Shown here: in pieces, positions 1 to 7,810 of the stretch
How positions within the stretch are numbered: the stretch's first letter is position 1
Layout: every line of letters starts with the position of its first letter
Assembly (NCBI RefSeq): GCF_003253995.1
Contig: NZ_QKZL01000001.1
Coordinates: forward strand, 248,001-312,000
Direction: 5' to 3'
Length of the DNA stretch: 64,000 nucleotides
Source of the DNA: Palleronia aestuarii
GTDB taxonomy: Bacteria > Pseudomonadota > Alphaproteobacteria > Rhodobacterales > Rhodobacteraceae
The notes under the pieces: generated by a model
The model's database searches: none
Told to the model about the DNA's origin: nothing
The model's input: the letters and a program-made list of their open reading frames with translations, nothing else
Made by a program: the position numbers and the translations under genes

Positions 1-1
1 G

Positions 2-781
2 GAGGACGAGCGACGGAAGTCGATCGCCGCGGCGCGCGCGATCTGGGCGGAGGGCAAGCCGATCGCGGGAACGGCCGTGGAAGTATATCTCTCCGGCCGC
101 GGGCTCGGGCCCGACATCCTGACCCCGCCCGAAGTCCTGCGGTATCACGAGGCGTTGCCATACATGGACCGGCAGGCGGGTGAGTGGGTGGAGATTCACC
201 GAGGCCCCGCCATGCTGGGCCTGATCGCCGCGCCGAATGGCGAGCTGATCGGCGTGCATCGCACCTGGCTCGATCCGGCGGAGAAGGACGGCAAGGCCTA
301 CATCCACGTGCGCGGCACCGCGCGGCCCGCGAAGAAGGTGCTGGGATCGAAGAAGGGCGCCGCCATCCGCTTGTCGGGGCAGGCCTGCGCACCAGGGACC
401 TTCGACACGCTCGTCATGGCCGAGGGGATCGAGACGACGCTTTCCGCGATGGTCGCCGATCCGGTGCCCGGCGCCGCCTACTGGGCGGGGGTAGACCTCG
501 GCAACATGGCGGGGCGGCGCCATCTGCGCGGCGAGGGCATGAAGTTCGCGGGCATGCCCGATCTCGACGATGACGAGGCCTTCGTACCGCCGCCCTGGCT
601 GCGGCGCCTGATCTTCGTCCAGGACGGTGACAGCGATCCGCGGGCCACGCGCGCCAAGCTTCAATCCGGGCTCCGCCGCGCGAAGCACCACAATCCCGGG
701 CTGGCCATCCAGATCGTCCATGCGGGCGAGGGGGTCGACCTGAATGACGTTCTGATGGGGAAGGAGGGCAAGCCATGCTGA
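2..781 (+). CDS. TOPRIM/DUF7146-like primase protein, 5'-truncated by window edge
   Basis: The reading frame is open to the first bases of the window (EDERRKSIAAARAIW), so the gene starts upstream. A GTG inside the window is unlikely to be the real start. The N-terminal pattern ARAIWAEGKPIAGT with YLSGRGL is typical of the domain that precedes TOPRIM in phage and plasmid primases. The TOPRIM core shows VMAEGIETTLSAM, carrying the catalytic Glu, and later an acidic LIFVQDGDSDPRAT motif that would bind metal. The likely role is primer synthesis for phage DNA replication, together with the helicase encoded two genes downstream. The next gene overlaps its 3' end by 7 bases, so translation is probably coupled. 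The missing N terminus may hold a zinc-binding or AEP-type domain that cannot be assessed here. Confidence 0.85.
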   Translation, partial: EDERRKSIAAARAIWAEGKPIAGTAVEVYLSGRGLGPDILTPPEVLRYHEALPYMDRQAGEWVEIHRGPAMLGLIAAPNGELIGVHRTWLDPAEKDGKAYIHVRGTARPAKKVLGSKKGAAIRLSGQACAPGTFDTLVMAEGIETTLSAMVADPVPGAAYWAGVDLGNMAGRRHLRGEGMKFAGMPDLDDDEAFVPPPWLRRLIFVQDGDSDPRATRAKLQSGLRRAKHHNPGLAIQIVHAGEGVDLNDVLMGKEGKPC

Positions 782-1023
782 TCGCCCGTATCGAAGGCTG
801 CACGCATGTCATCGGCAAGTCGCAAGGCTATCTCGGCCTGCCGGTCCGGCGCGAAATGATCGACTGCGCTGTGAACGGGCCGGGTACGCCGTCGATGACG
901 ACTGCCTGGCATCCGACGCCCGACGAGCTCGCCGCGCTCAATGCCGGGGCCGCGGTGCACGTCCAGCTCCTCGGCGAAATGCATCCGCCCATCATCGTCG
1001 GTGTCGGGAAACCGCCCCTCTGA
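775..1023 (+). CDS. Small conserved-looking phage protein of the replication operon
   Basis: An 82-residue protein between the TOPRIM gene and the helicase. It overlaps the former by 7 bases, and its TGA shares a base with the next ATG, so it is surely translated within the operon. The sequence has no membrane segment. It contains VHVQLLGEMHPPIIVGVG near the C terminus and a WHPTPDELAALNAG stretch that may be a short helix. I do not recognise the family. Position suggests an accessory replication protein, but this is inference only. Confidence 0.75.
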   Translation: MLIARIEGCTHVIGKSQGYLGLPVRREMIDCAVNGPGTPSMTTAWHPTPDELAALNAGAAVHVQLLGEMHPPIIVGVGKPPL

Positions 1024-2852
1024 TGGACCGGCTGGAACTCATACGATCGCGCTTCGCAGCGGCAGAGGACGTGGAAAGCCTCGACCCCTCGGCCTCGCCT
1101 GGACGCGGCGACTCCCCCGCACCCCCTCAGGATGAGGGACGGTTTCCTCCCGATCCGGCGGAACCTGAAGTGGAACTGCCGGAGGCCGCGTGCGCGAACT
1201 TTCCGCTCAACGACATCGGGAACGGCCAGCGATTCGTGACCTATTTCGGGAGCGACGTGATCCGGGTCAGCAGGGTCGGCTGGTTCGTCTGGACCGAGAA
1301 GGTCTGGAAGAAGGATCAGGAGGACGGGAGGGGGTTCTCACCGCTCGTGCGCGCCCTCGCGCAGCAGATCAGCACCAAGATGGCGGCCGAGGTTCCCTTC
1401 ATCCCGATCAATCAATACGACCGCGCCCTGCTCTCGGAGGAGGACGGTCTCGTCCGTCGCCATGCCGAGCTGCGCCATCTCGACGATCCCGATGCGGAGA
1501 CGGCGGCCGAACTGGCGGAGGTCTCCGCGAAAATGCGTCGTCTCGAGCAGGCTAAGAAGATGCTCGGAACGCGCCGCCGCGAGTACCATGCCTTTGCGAA
1601 GTCGACCGGCAACAAGGCGAGGATCGACGCTCTGCTGACAGAAGGGTCCGTCTCCCTCAGCCATGCCTTCGACGAGCTCGACGCGGAGTCTCTCGAGGTG
1701 AACACCGGATCGGGTGTGCTGGCCTTCGGCGTGACCCGTGGGGACGGCATGGGCTCGGTTGCCGATGTGCGCCTGCGACCTCACGACCGATCGCAGCTGA
1801 TGACGAAAATCATGCCGGTCGATTACGATGACCAGGCACGGTCGCCGCTCTTCGATGCCTTCCTCGAGCGCGTCCAGCCCAATCCAGAAATGCGCGCCTT
1901 TCTACAGCGCTGGTTCGGGCTGAACCTCACCTCGATCACCGGCGACCAGAAGCTTGCCTTCTTCTACGGCGAGGGCGCGAATGGGAAATCCGTGCTCACG
2001 GACCTGATGGCGCGGATGATGGGCGATTACGCGGCCACGGCGCGGATCGAGAGCCTCACCGGCACAAACCGGCGCGGCGGCGGCGATGCCACGCCCGACC
2101 TCATTCCCCTCATGGGGGCCCGCATGGTGCGGGCGTCCGAGCCCGAGCAGGGCACGAAGCTCCAGGAGGGCGTGATCAAGGAACTGACGGGTGGTGAGCC
2201 GCTCCTCGTCCGCGCACTCCATAGCGACTTCGTCGAGGTCAAGCCGCAGTTCAAGCTGACGATCAGCGGCAACCACAAGCCCGACATCCGTGGCACCGAC
2301 GATGGCATCTGGCGACGCGTCATGCTGATCCCGTTCCTCGTTCAGATCCCGGAAGCCGAACGCGACCCGGACCTCCTGAAGAAGCTCTGGGAAGAGCGGT
2401 CCGGTATCCTGAACTGGATGGTGGCGGGGCTGATCGATTACCTCGAAGGCGGCTTGCAGGTGCCGAAGGAGGTCACGGAGGCGACGCAGGGCTATCGTGA
2501 GGACAGCGATCCGATCGGGGTCTTCCTCGCCGATTGCTGCGAGGTCACCGGATCGGAGCAGCACTTTACCCGCTCGAAGGAGCTGGTCGAGGCATTCCAT
2601 TTCTGGATGGATGAGCGCGGCGAGACGCAATGGACATCCGGCACGGTCACGAAGCGCCTCAAGGATCGTGCCAAGCGGTACCGTGACCCCCGGACCGGAC
2701 GGACCTTTCAGGCCGCAAAGCGCTCGATCGCGGGCTATCTCGGCGTCAAGCTCGCCGACATATTCGAGAAACGCTTGCGCGACGCAGGGGGGTCGTCCGG
2801 GCTCTCCCGCGGCTCGTCCTCGCCGTCCAGCACATCCCCGGACCCCTTCTAA
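1023..2852 (+). CDS. D5/P4-family SF3 helicase (phage primase-helicase C-terminal part)
   Basis: A 609-residue protein. Residues near 315 carry the Walker A motif GEGANGKS, followed by a D5_N/SF3-like core with LIPLMGARMVRASEPEQG and the sensor motif ISGNHKPDIRGTDDGIWRRV, where Asn and the Arg pair are typical of SF3 helicases. This is the C-terminal half of P4 alpha-type primase-helicases; the primase half is the separate TOPRIM protein upstream. The family unwinds DNA at phage or plasmid origins as a hexamer. The C terminus ends in a Ser/Pro-rich tail (SSGLSRGSSSPSS). The gene ends just before a repeat-rich non-coding region, which fits a helicase that loads at a nearby origin. Confidence 0.9.
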   Translation: MDRLELIRSRFAAAEDVESLDPSASPGRGDSPAPPQDEGRFPPDPAEPEVELPEAACANFPLNDIGNGQRFVTYFGSDVIRVSRVGWFVWTEKVWKKDQEDGRGFSPLVRALAQQISTKMAAEVPFIPINQYDRALLSEEDGLVRRHAELRHLDDPDAETAAELAEVSAKMRRLEQAKKMLGTRRREYHAFAKSTGNKARIDALLTEGSVSLSHAFDELDAESLEVNTGSGVLAFGVTRGDGMGSVADVRLRPHDRSQLMTKIMPVDYDDQARSPLFDAFLERVQPNPEMRAFLQRWFGLNLTSITGDQKLAFFYGEGANGKSVLTDLMARMMGDYAATARIESLTGTNRRGGGDATPDLIPLMGARMVRASEPEQGTKLQEGVIKELTGGEPLLVRALHSDFVEVKPQFKLTISGNHKPDIRGTDDGIWRRVMLIPFLVQIPEAERDPDLLKKLWEERSGILNWMVAGLIDYLEGGLQVPKEVTEATQGYREDSDPIGVFLADCCEVTGSEQHFTRSKELVEAFHFWMDERGETQWTSGTVTKRLKDRAKRYRDPRTGRTFQAAKRSIAGYLGVKLADIFEKRLRDAGGSSGLSRGSSSPSSTSPDPF

Positions 2853-2952
2853 GGCGATCACGCGGGAGGGAAGGGACGGAACCGGTACTCAGCGGGAGGT
2901 GGGAGGATAACGGGGGTCTGGGGGAAATGAAGCGAAGTCAGACGGTTAGGTG

Positions 2953-3093
2953 GCGATCAGGGAGAGAGGGAGGCTAGGGAGGCATTTTGCGAGGTAACAC
3001 ATGCGCGCGAGAGTATGGGTCCTCCCAAATGAAAACGCTCTTATGCGTTACCTGCAAAAATCCTCCCTACACTCCCTTACCTCCCCTGACGCC
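2953..3093. repeat. Large imperfect palindrome in a purine/pyrimidine-rich non-coding region
   Basis: The left arm (2953-3003) and the right arm (3042-3093) are imperfect inverted copies. The outer parts pair AGGGAG/CTAGGGAGG-like runs with CTCCCTA/CTCCC-like runs. The inner parts pair AGGTAACACAT (2992-3002) with ATGCGTTACCT (3043-3053), one mismatch in 11. About 38 bases form the loop. Related polypurine and polypyrimidine tracts recur at about 2885-2915 and 3170-3186. The whole stretch from 2853 to 3203 shows no convincing gene. A weak TTG-initiated frame across it is low-complexity and I do not accept it. Lying directly behind a P4-type helicase, this is a candidate replication origin or control region; that role is inferred. 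Confidence 0.6.
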
Positions 3094-3203
3094 TTATAGA
3101 ATGAACAAAATCAACAGCTTGTTAGAGAAAAGAAGGAGGGAGGAAAGGAAAATGGCGAAAACCGTCCTCCCTCACTCTCCCTCGTCGAAAAGGAGCCTCC
3201 GCG

Positions 3204-4031
3204 ATGGGTAATGGACTGTCGGAAAGCGACCGGAAGCTGATCAACGCCGCGATCGAGGAGGGGCGGGTGGTGCATGGTCCTTCGGCTTTCGGCACCGGTA
3301 CATCGCGGTCCGGCACGGCGAAGCGAACCGCGCCTGCTCCCGTCGATACTGCCTTTGCGTTCGATCCGTTCCCCATCGGGTCTGCGCCCCTCGGCCCGGC
3401 GCCGCGCGTCGTACGGCGCATGGGCGTGCGTGAAGCACTCGAATGGGCTTTCGCCTCCGAACATGCACGGCTCGACGACGATCCGGTCGCCACGAGCTCC
3501 GGCGGCGCGCGGATCGGCTTCGGCATGGAGTTCGTGCTGATGCAGCGCGCGATGCTGGGCGGCACGGCCATCGACACGTCACCTGGCCGGTCAACGCCGG
3601 CGGATGATGCAGAGATGGTGGCAGCTGCGGTCCAGGCTGCGCTGACCTGGCCGATGGCTTTGCGTGTGGCGGAGTTGGCCCGGGCCTGCCTGGTTCCCGA
3701 TGCGATGGTGGGCGCCCGCCCTCGCTGCCTGCCCGTTCGCTGGCAGCGCAACGCCCATGGTCTGCACGGCAAGTCCGAGACGATGCCGCGGCAGAGCTAC
3801 ATGCTGAATGGTCGGGTGCGGTCATTCGAGCCGAGGTTCACGCCGATCACCTATGCACCAACGGCGTCGCAGATTGCATCGGCGCGCCGAGCGTATCTGG
3901 ATTGGTGGAGCGCTCTCCTCAGCGTCATGTCGCTCTTGCGCCATGCTCCCCTACGCTGGATCGAGTTGACGCCTGAGATGCCTCCCCTGACGCCCTGGCG
4001 CGAATACAGCTTGACGGGAGCACAACCCTAG
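3204..4031 (+). CDS. Hypothetical phage protein
   Basis: A 275-residue protein starting at an ATG with GGAG about 9 bases upstream. The N terminus, LSESDRKLINAAIEEGRVVHG, looks like a helix ending in a turn, followed by a Pro/Ala-rich linker and a helical region with REALEWAFASEHARLD. The C terminus is rich in aromatic residues (LDWWSALLSVM). I do not recognise a family. It is the only larger gene between the replication genes and the packaging module, so a regulatory or late-control role is possible but unproven. Its last codons contain a 14-base match (3981-3994) to the pyrimidine-rich repeat upstream at 3080-3093. A strong hairpin follows about 30 bases after the stop. Confidence 0.75.
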   Translation: MGNGLSESDRKLINAAIEEGRVVHGPSAFGTGTSRSGTAKRTAPAPVDTAFAFDPFPIGSAPLGPAPRVVRRMGVREALEWAFASEHARLDDDPVATSSGGARIGFGMEFVLMQRAMLGGTAIDTSPGRSTPADDAEMVAAAVQAALTWPMALRVAELARACLVPDAMVGARPRCLPVRWQRNAHGLHGKSETMPRQSYMLNGRVRSFEPRFTPITYAPTASQIASARRAYLDWWSALLSVMSLLRHAPLRWIELTPEMPPLTPWREYSLTGAQP

Positions 4032-4061
4032 GGTTATTGACTTTTCCCAGACAACCGACGT

Positions 4062-4090
4062 GCGCCCGGGGCAGAGATGCCGCCGGGCGC
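4062..4090 (+). terminator. Strong hairpin, copy 1 of a duplicated terminator-like element
   Basis: Outer arms GCGCCCGG and CCGGGCGC pair perfectly. An inner GGCA/TGCC pair closes a GAGA loop, with a single unpaired G. It lies 30 bases after the stop of the preceding gene. Only a short T-poor tail (TTCGCGTT) follows, so intrinsic termination may be partial. A 28-base identical copy occurs about 800 bases downstream. Confidence 0.65.
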
Positions 4091-4238
4091 TTCGCGTTAA
4101 CACAGTCGGAAGCGGAAGCTGGTAGTTTGAAAGCGAGGTCGCGTCGATCCTCGCTGTAGAGGGGACTTCATTTTGGAACCAATACGGACTATATTCGCTA
4201 TCCAAAACAGAGTCCGGGATCGGGGAGGATCGGGACAA

Positions 4239-4469
4239 ATGCATTTTGATGTGAGTCAGTATGAGGACGTCTATAACGGGTCTGCGAGCCGAAAGGCATA
4301 CGCGGGCATGATCCTTGCGTTGTGGTTTGCGCTCGGCGGATTTGTCTGTTCCGTCATCGGCGATTTTGTCCCCGTCTTGTCTTCCGTGTTCGTTAACATT
4401 ATCGGTGGTGTCGTTGCCGTGCTCGTTGCGATGGCACTTAAGTTAGTGAGCAGGAAAAGGCCGGAATAG
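4239..4469 (+). CDS. Small membrane protein, ends at an in-frame TAG
   Basis: I chose the ATG preceded by GGAGG at a 10-base spacing; a TTG 66 bases upstream has no such site. The 76-residue product has two hydrophobic stretches (AGMILALWFALGGFVCSVIG and VFVNIIGGVVAVLVAMAL) separated by a short polar turn, and a basic end KLVSRKRPE. It therefore looks like a two-helix inner-membrane hairpin. The frame stays open for another 114 codons after its TAG, coding for more membrane-like sequence, so this may be the first half of a longer protein interrupted by an amber codon. Base composition is lower in GC than neighbouring phage genes. No family is recognised. It may be a lysogeny-expressed moron. 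Confidence 0.6.
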   Translation: MHFDVSQYEDVYNGSASRKAYAGMILALWFALGGFVCSVIGDFVPVLSSVFVNIIGGVVAVLVAMALKLVSRKRPE

Positions 4470-4586
4470 ATCGTATTCCGGGATCGGAAAATACAATTCC
4501 CGTGGAACTTCATCGCTAATGGTCCAGTTGCGCTGGCCGTCGGGGCTGCCGTTCTGTGGCTGCTGGTTCATTTTGATTTTCATAGG

Positions 4587-4814
4587 TTGAGCGACGGCTC
4601 GCTTGCTGTAAAACGGCTGGGGTCCGTTTTTACCCTTGGTTCAGCTACCTACATCCTCGCCCTCTGTTTCCTTTCAAGCCAAATCCCGACCGGTCCTTCC
4701 GTGGGTGACATGATCGATAATGGCTTCGGTTCGCAGACGACAGGGTGGGCGTTCCTGACGTTGTTGTTCAATGCGGTGTTACAGTTGTGGGATGAGTTTC
4801 GAGTGCATCCATAG
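4587..4814 (+). CDS. Small membrane protein or downstream half of an amber-split gene
   Basis: The only usual start codon is a TTG giving 75 residues, but the frame is open without a stop from just after the TAG that ends the previous gene. That upstream 117-base part reads IVFRDRKIQFPWNFIANG and then a hydrophobic helix (VALAVGAAVLWLLVHF). The later part has hydrophobic segments SVFTLGSATYILALCFL and AFLTLLFNAVLQLW. Loss of the first helix through the TTG start would be odd. Readthrough, a sense change of TAG or a recent nonsense mutation explain the layout better than two independent genes. No family is recognised. A second copy of the terminator-like hairpin follows. Confidence 0.45.
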   Translation: MSDGSLAVKRLGSVFTLGSATYILALCFLSSQIPTGPSVGDMIDNGFGSQTTGWAFLTLLFNAVLQLWDEFRVHP

Positions 4815-4869
4815 GCGTAGTTTCCGCTATAGCATTTCTCATAGGGTTAATCTTTAGACTGACTTACTA

Positions 4870-4905
4870 GCGCCCGGGGCAGAGATGCCGCCGGGCGTCG
4901 TCATT
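4870..4905 (+). terminator. Terminator hairpin, copy 2 of the duplicated element
   Basis: The first 28 bases are identical to the hairpin upstream of the membrane gene pair (outer arms GCGCCCGG/CCGGGCG, inner GGCA/TGCC). This copy is followed by TCGTCATTTTT, so it fits a Rho-independent terminator better than copy 1. It lies about 55 bases after the stop of the membrane ORF. Confidence 0.7.
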
Positions 4906-5049
4906 TTTGGGGCGGTGAGTATCCATCCTGCTCTTACAACGAGATCCTCATGGGAAAGCGCCGCAGCCCCGAGTTCAAGGAAGGCGCTCGCAGCCGAGGC
5001 TGTTTGAGCGACCCGGCGCCCGAGCGGATGCAAGGCCCGCACCGACTTT

Positions 5050-5135
5050 GGAAGGGTGGCAGAGAGGCCGATCGCGGCGAACTGTAAACTCACTGGGGAA
5101 ACCCCACGGTGGTTCGAATCCATCCCCTTCCACCA
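5050..5135 (+). tRNA. tRNA-Tyr(GTA)-like gene with encoded CCA
   Basis: The acceptor arms GGAAGGG and CCCTTCC pair fully and are followed by A and CCA. The T arm is GGTGG-TTCGAAT-CCATC (one G-T pair). A long variable arm TGGGG-AAA-CCCCA marks a class II tRNA. The anticodon loop is CTGTAAA, giving anticodon GTA (5084-5086). The anticodon stem GCGAA/CTCAC has two mismatches and the D stem is weak, so it could be a degenerate or specialised phage tRNA. The HNH gene starts 16 bases downstream. An apparent peptide on the opposite strand is the familiar antisense-tRNA artefact. Confidence 0.7.
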
Positions 5136-5151
5136 TTCGAGTAGGAGAGGC

Positions 5152-5517
5152 ATGGCGAGACTGAAGCAGTCCGCGCCGCGCCTCGGGCAATCGGCAACGC
5201 GGCTGCGGCGCGCACCGTCGCCGACGTCGGAGGCGGAGCGATTGGCGGAGCGTAACCGCATCCGGCCGAACTGGTACGGCACGGCTCGATGGCAGAAGCT
5301 CCGTTGGGCGGCACTGGTCCGCGACGGCTTCGTCTGCCGTCAGACTGGGGTCGCACTGCTTGGAACATACCCGGCCTCGGACAGTCCGGCGGTCGATCAT
5401 ATCGATCCGCACCACTGGGACCCGGTCCTGTTCTGGGACATCGAGAACCTGCAGTCGGTCACGAAGGCCTGGCACGACGGCGAGAAGCAACGGCGCGAGA
5501 AGGGCGCCGCTGGGTAG
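5152..5517 (+). CDS. HNH endonuclease of the packaging module
   Basis: A 121-residue protein with AGGAGAGG directly before its ATG. A basic N terminus precedes the HNH core: VDHIDPHHWDP (catalytic His region), then ENLQSVTKAWHDGEK (Asn and last His). The usual zinc-binding CKPCH-like element is replaced by TKAWH, and the first CxxC is also absent, so it is an HNH enzyme without the zinc knuckle. In HK97-like phages such proteins sit next to the terminase and help it cleave at cos during packaging. The gene order here (HNH, TerS, TerL, portal) fits that role. In-frame codons run back into the tRNA-like gene, but a start there is unlikely. Confidence 0.88.
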   Translation: MARLKQSAPRLGQSATRLRRAPSPTSEAERLAERNRIRPNWYGTARWQKLRWAALVRDGFVCRQTGVALLGTYPASDSPAVDHIDPHHWDPVLFWDIENLQSVTKAWHDGEKQRREKGAAG

Positions 5518-5615
5518 CGCCAACCCAGCCTCCGTCGCCGGAGGGGGGTGGTTGGAAGTCTGGCAGGGCCGTTCCGGCTAGACCCGCGCTCCCCACAATC
5601 GGAGATTTTTTTCCT

Positions 5616-6083
5616 GTGACAGACGAAAATCCCGCGGCGGAGGCCGATCTCGATCTGTTCGGCAATCCGGTGATGCCGCTGCGGGATCGGCGCGGTCGGC
5701 CGTCATTCGCGCAGAGCAAGGAAAACATGGACTTTGTCGCAGTGCGCGCGGCAGCTGGCTGGTCGCACAAGATGATTGCCGATGCGATCGGCTGCGATGA
5801 GAAGACGCTGCGGAAACATTTTTCCCGTGAGCTCCACGGCGGAGCACTGATCGTCGAGGGCATGTGCCTCGACGTTCTGATGGCGAAGGTCCGCCAGGGG
5901 CACACGCCGTCGGTGGCGAGGCTCATGGAGCGCGTGGACAAGGCGGCGCCTGCCGCGGCGACGCCGCCCTCGAAGGACGATGACGATGCGCCGAAGGGCG
6001 TGAAGGAACGCCGCCTCGAGGAGGCCGCCAATCCGGATGCCGAGTACGGCGCGCTCTACAGCCGGATCGCGCGGCCGCAATGA
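5616..6083 (+). CDS. terS: Terminase small subunit
   Basis: I chose a GTG start with GGAG 11 bases upstream, giving 155 residues (MTDENPAAEADLDLFG). The central part WSHKMIADAIGCDEKTLRKHF is a clear helix-turn-helix that would bind the packaging site. The C-terminal part is acidic and then charged (SKDDDDAPKGVKERRLEEA), as is common for the region that contacts the large subunit. The stop overlaps the TerL start by 4 bases (ATGA). The approximately 100 bases between the HNH gene and this start are the most likely place for a cos or pac site, but I see no defining motif. Confidence 0.85.
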   Translation: MTDENPAAEADLDLFGNPVMPLRDRRGRPSFAQSKENMDFVAVRAAAGWSHKMIADAIGCDEKTLRKHFSRELHGGALIVEGMCLDVLMAKVRQGHTPSVARLMERVDKAAPAAATPPSKDDDDAPKGVKERRLEEAANPDAEYGALYSRIARPQ

Positions 6084-7810
6084 GCGCGATCGATATCCGC
6101 TTCGCCTGTCCGGACTGGTGGGATCGCCTGCAGCGGGGCGAGACGCCGATCTCCGACCAGGTGCTGGACGAGGAGATGGCGGAGATCGCCGTGGCGCTCT
6201 TCGACAAGCTGCGCGTGCCGGACATTCCGGGGCAGCCGCGAATGGCCGATGCGGCGGGCGAGTGGGTGCGCGACATCGTACGGGTGGCGTTCGGATCAAT
6301 CGATCGCGAAGCTGGCCGCCGCGTGGTCGGGGAAATCTTCAACCTCGTGCCGAAGAAGAACGCGAAGACGACGAACGCGGCGGCGCTGGGGCTCGTCGCC
6401 ATGCAGATGAACACCGTCCCGAATATCGATGGGGTGATCATCGGACCGACGCAGGAGGTGGCGGACAAGTGCTTTGCCCAGGCACAGGCCATGATCGAAG
6501 CCGACGACTGGCTGAAGAAGCGGTTTCGGGTCCAAGAGCACCGCAAGACGATCATCGACCTGCACCGTGATCCGAAGACAGGGCGTCCGCTGAACGCCAA
6601 GCTGAAGGTGAAATCGTTCGACCCGGCGGTGGTAACCGGCGGTATTCCGGCCTTCGCCATCCTCGACGAGATCCATGTGATGGCAGCCAAGAGCTACGCG
6701 AGCCGGGTCCTGCGGCAGATCAGGGGCGGGATGATTACGAACCCGCTGAGCCTGCTTTTGATGATCACGACTCAATCCGAGGAGCCGCCGGTCGGCATCT
6801 TCAAGGATGAGCTCGAGTATGCGCGGAAGGTCCGCGACGGCGTCGTCTCGTCGAACGTTCGGCTGATGCCGGTGATGTACGAGTTCCCGGAGCCGTTCCA
6901 GAAGGACAAGGGCGAGCCGTGGAAGGATCCGCGGAACTGGTCACTGGTCCTGCCGAACCTCGGCCGGTCGATCACGATCGACCGTCTGATCCCGGATTTC
7001 GAGAAGGCGAAAGAGACGAGCGCGGAGGAGCTCGCGGGCTGGGCGTCGCAGCACCTGAACATCCAGATCGGGATGGGACACCATCTGTCGCAATGGGTCG
7101 GTGCCGGGCACTGGAACGGCGGGACGGATACGACACTCACGCTCGCCGAGCTGATGGCGCGGGCCGAGGTCTGCACGATCGGGATCGACGGGGGCGGGCT
7201 CGACGACTTGCTCGGCCTTTCCGTTCTCGGCCGGGAAAGGTCGACGAAGCGGTGGCTGAGCTGGTCGCGTGCCTGGGCTTACGAAACCGTGCTGCAGCGG
7301 CAGAAGCAGATCGTCGAAGCGTTACGGACATTCGAGACCGCGGGCGACCTGGTGATCTGCTCGTATCCGGGGCAGGGAATCGAAGAGCTCGTCGCGATCT
7401 GCGTCCAGCTGCGGGATGCGGGGCTGATCCCGGAGGCGGGCGGCATCGGGCTCGACAACGCCTCCGGCGTCGGCGTGATCATCGACGCACTCGAACTCGC
7501 CGGGATCGAGACGGACACTCTGAAATCGGTCTCGCAGGGATACCTGCTGACCGGGACCATCAAGTCGGTGGAGTTCAAGCTCTTCGACGGGACCTTCCTG
7601 CATGCGGATCAGCCGCTGATGACGTGGTGCGTCGGGAACGCGAAGACCGAACCGAAGGGGAATGCCGTGGTCGTAACGAAAGCCGTATCCGGCGCCGCGA
7701 AGATCGATCCGCTCATGGCCCTCTTCAACGCGGCGCAGCTGATGAGCTTGAACCCTGAAGCGGCGCGCGGTCCGAGCGTCTACGAGCGCCGTGGAATGCT
7801 GACGGTATGA
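6080..7810 (+). CDS. terL: Terminase large subunit (packaging ATPase and nuclease)
   Basis: 576 residues, the usual size. The ATPase part has a modified Walker A loop (NLVPKKNAKTT, about residue 89) and Walker B AILDEIHVM (about residue 192), as in HK97-type TerL. The C-terminal nuclease part begins near residue 365 with GIDGGGLDDLLGLSV, where Asp residues would bind metal, and a later acidic site lies near GLDNASG. The protein pumps DNA into the procapsid through the portal and cuts the concatemer. It overlaps TerS and the portal gene by 4 bases each. Confidence 0.95.
   Translation: MSAIDIRFACPDWWDRLQRGETPISDQVLDEEMAEIAVALFDKLRVPDIPGQPRMADAAGEWVRDIVRVAFGSIDREAGRRVVGEIFNLVPKKNAKTTNAAALGLVAMQMNTVPNIDGVIIGPTQEVADKCFAQAQAMIEADDWLKKRFRVQEHRKTIIDLHRDPKTGRPLNAKLKVKSFDPAVVTGGIPAFAILDEIHVMAAKSYASRVLRQIRGGMITNPLSLLLMITTQSEEPPVGIFKDELEYARKVRDGVVSSNVRLMPVMYEFPEPFQKDKGEPWKDPRNWSLVLPNLGRSITIDRLIPDFEKAKETSAEELAGWASQHLNIQIGMGHHLSQWVGAGHWNGGTDTTLTLAELMARAEVCTIGIDGGGLDDLLGLSVLGRERSTKRWLSWSRAWAYETVLQRQKQIVEALRTFETAGDLVICSYPGQGIEELVAICVQLRDAGLIPEAGGIGLDNASGVGVIIDALELAGIETDTLKSVSQGYLLTGTIKSVEFKLFDGTFLHADQPLMTWCVGNAKTEPKGNAVVVTKAVSGAAKIDPLMALFNAAQLMSLNPEAARGPSVYERRGMLTV

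Noticed and set aside
2987-3211. 74-codon frame from TTG across the palindrome region
   Set aside because: Low-complexity Lys/Arg and Pro content follows from the purine-rich repeat, no ribosome site, and it overlaps the start of a better gene.
4950-5087. 45-codon plus-strand frame (MGKRRSPEFKEGARSRG start) running into the tRNA-like gene
   Set aside because: Ends inside the anticodon loop of the tRNA-like gene and has no ribosome binding site; likely chance.
4975-5523. Minus-strand frames over the tRNA-like gene giving peptides such as EGDGFEPPWGF or GWIRTTVGFPQ
   Set aside because: These are the well-known spurious translations antisense to tRNA genes and serve instead as evidence for the tRNA.
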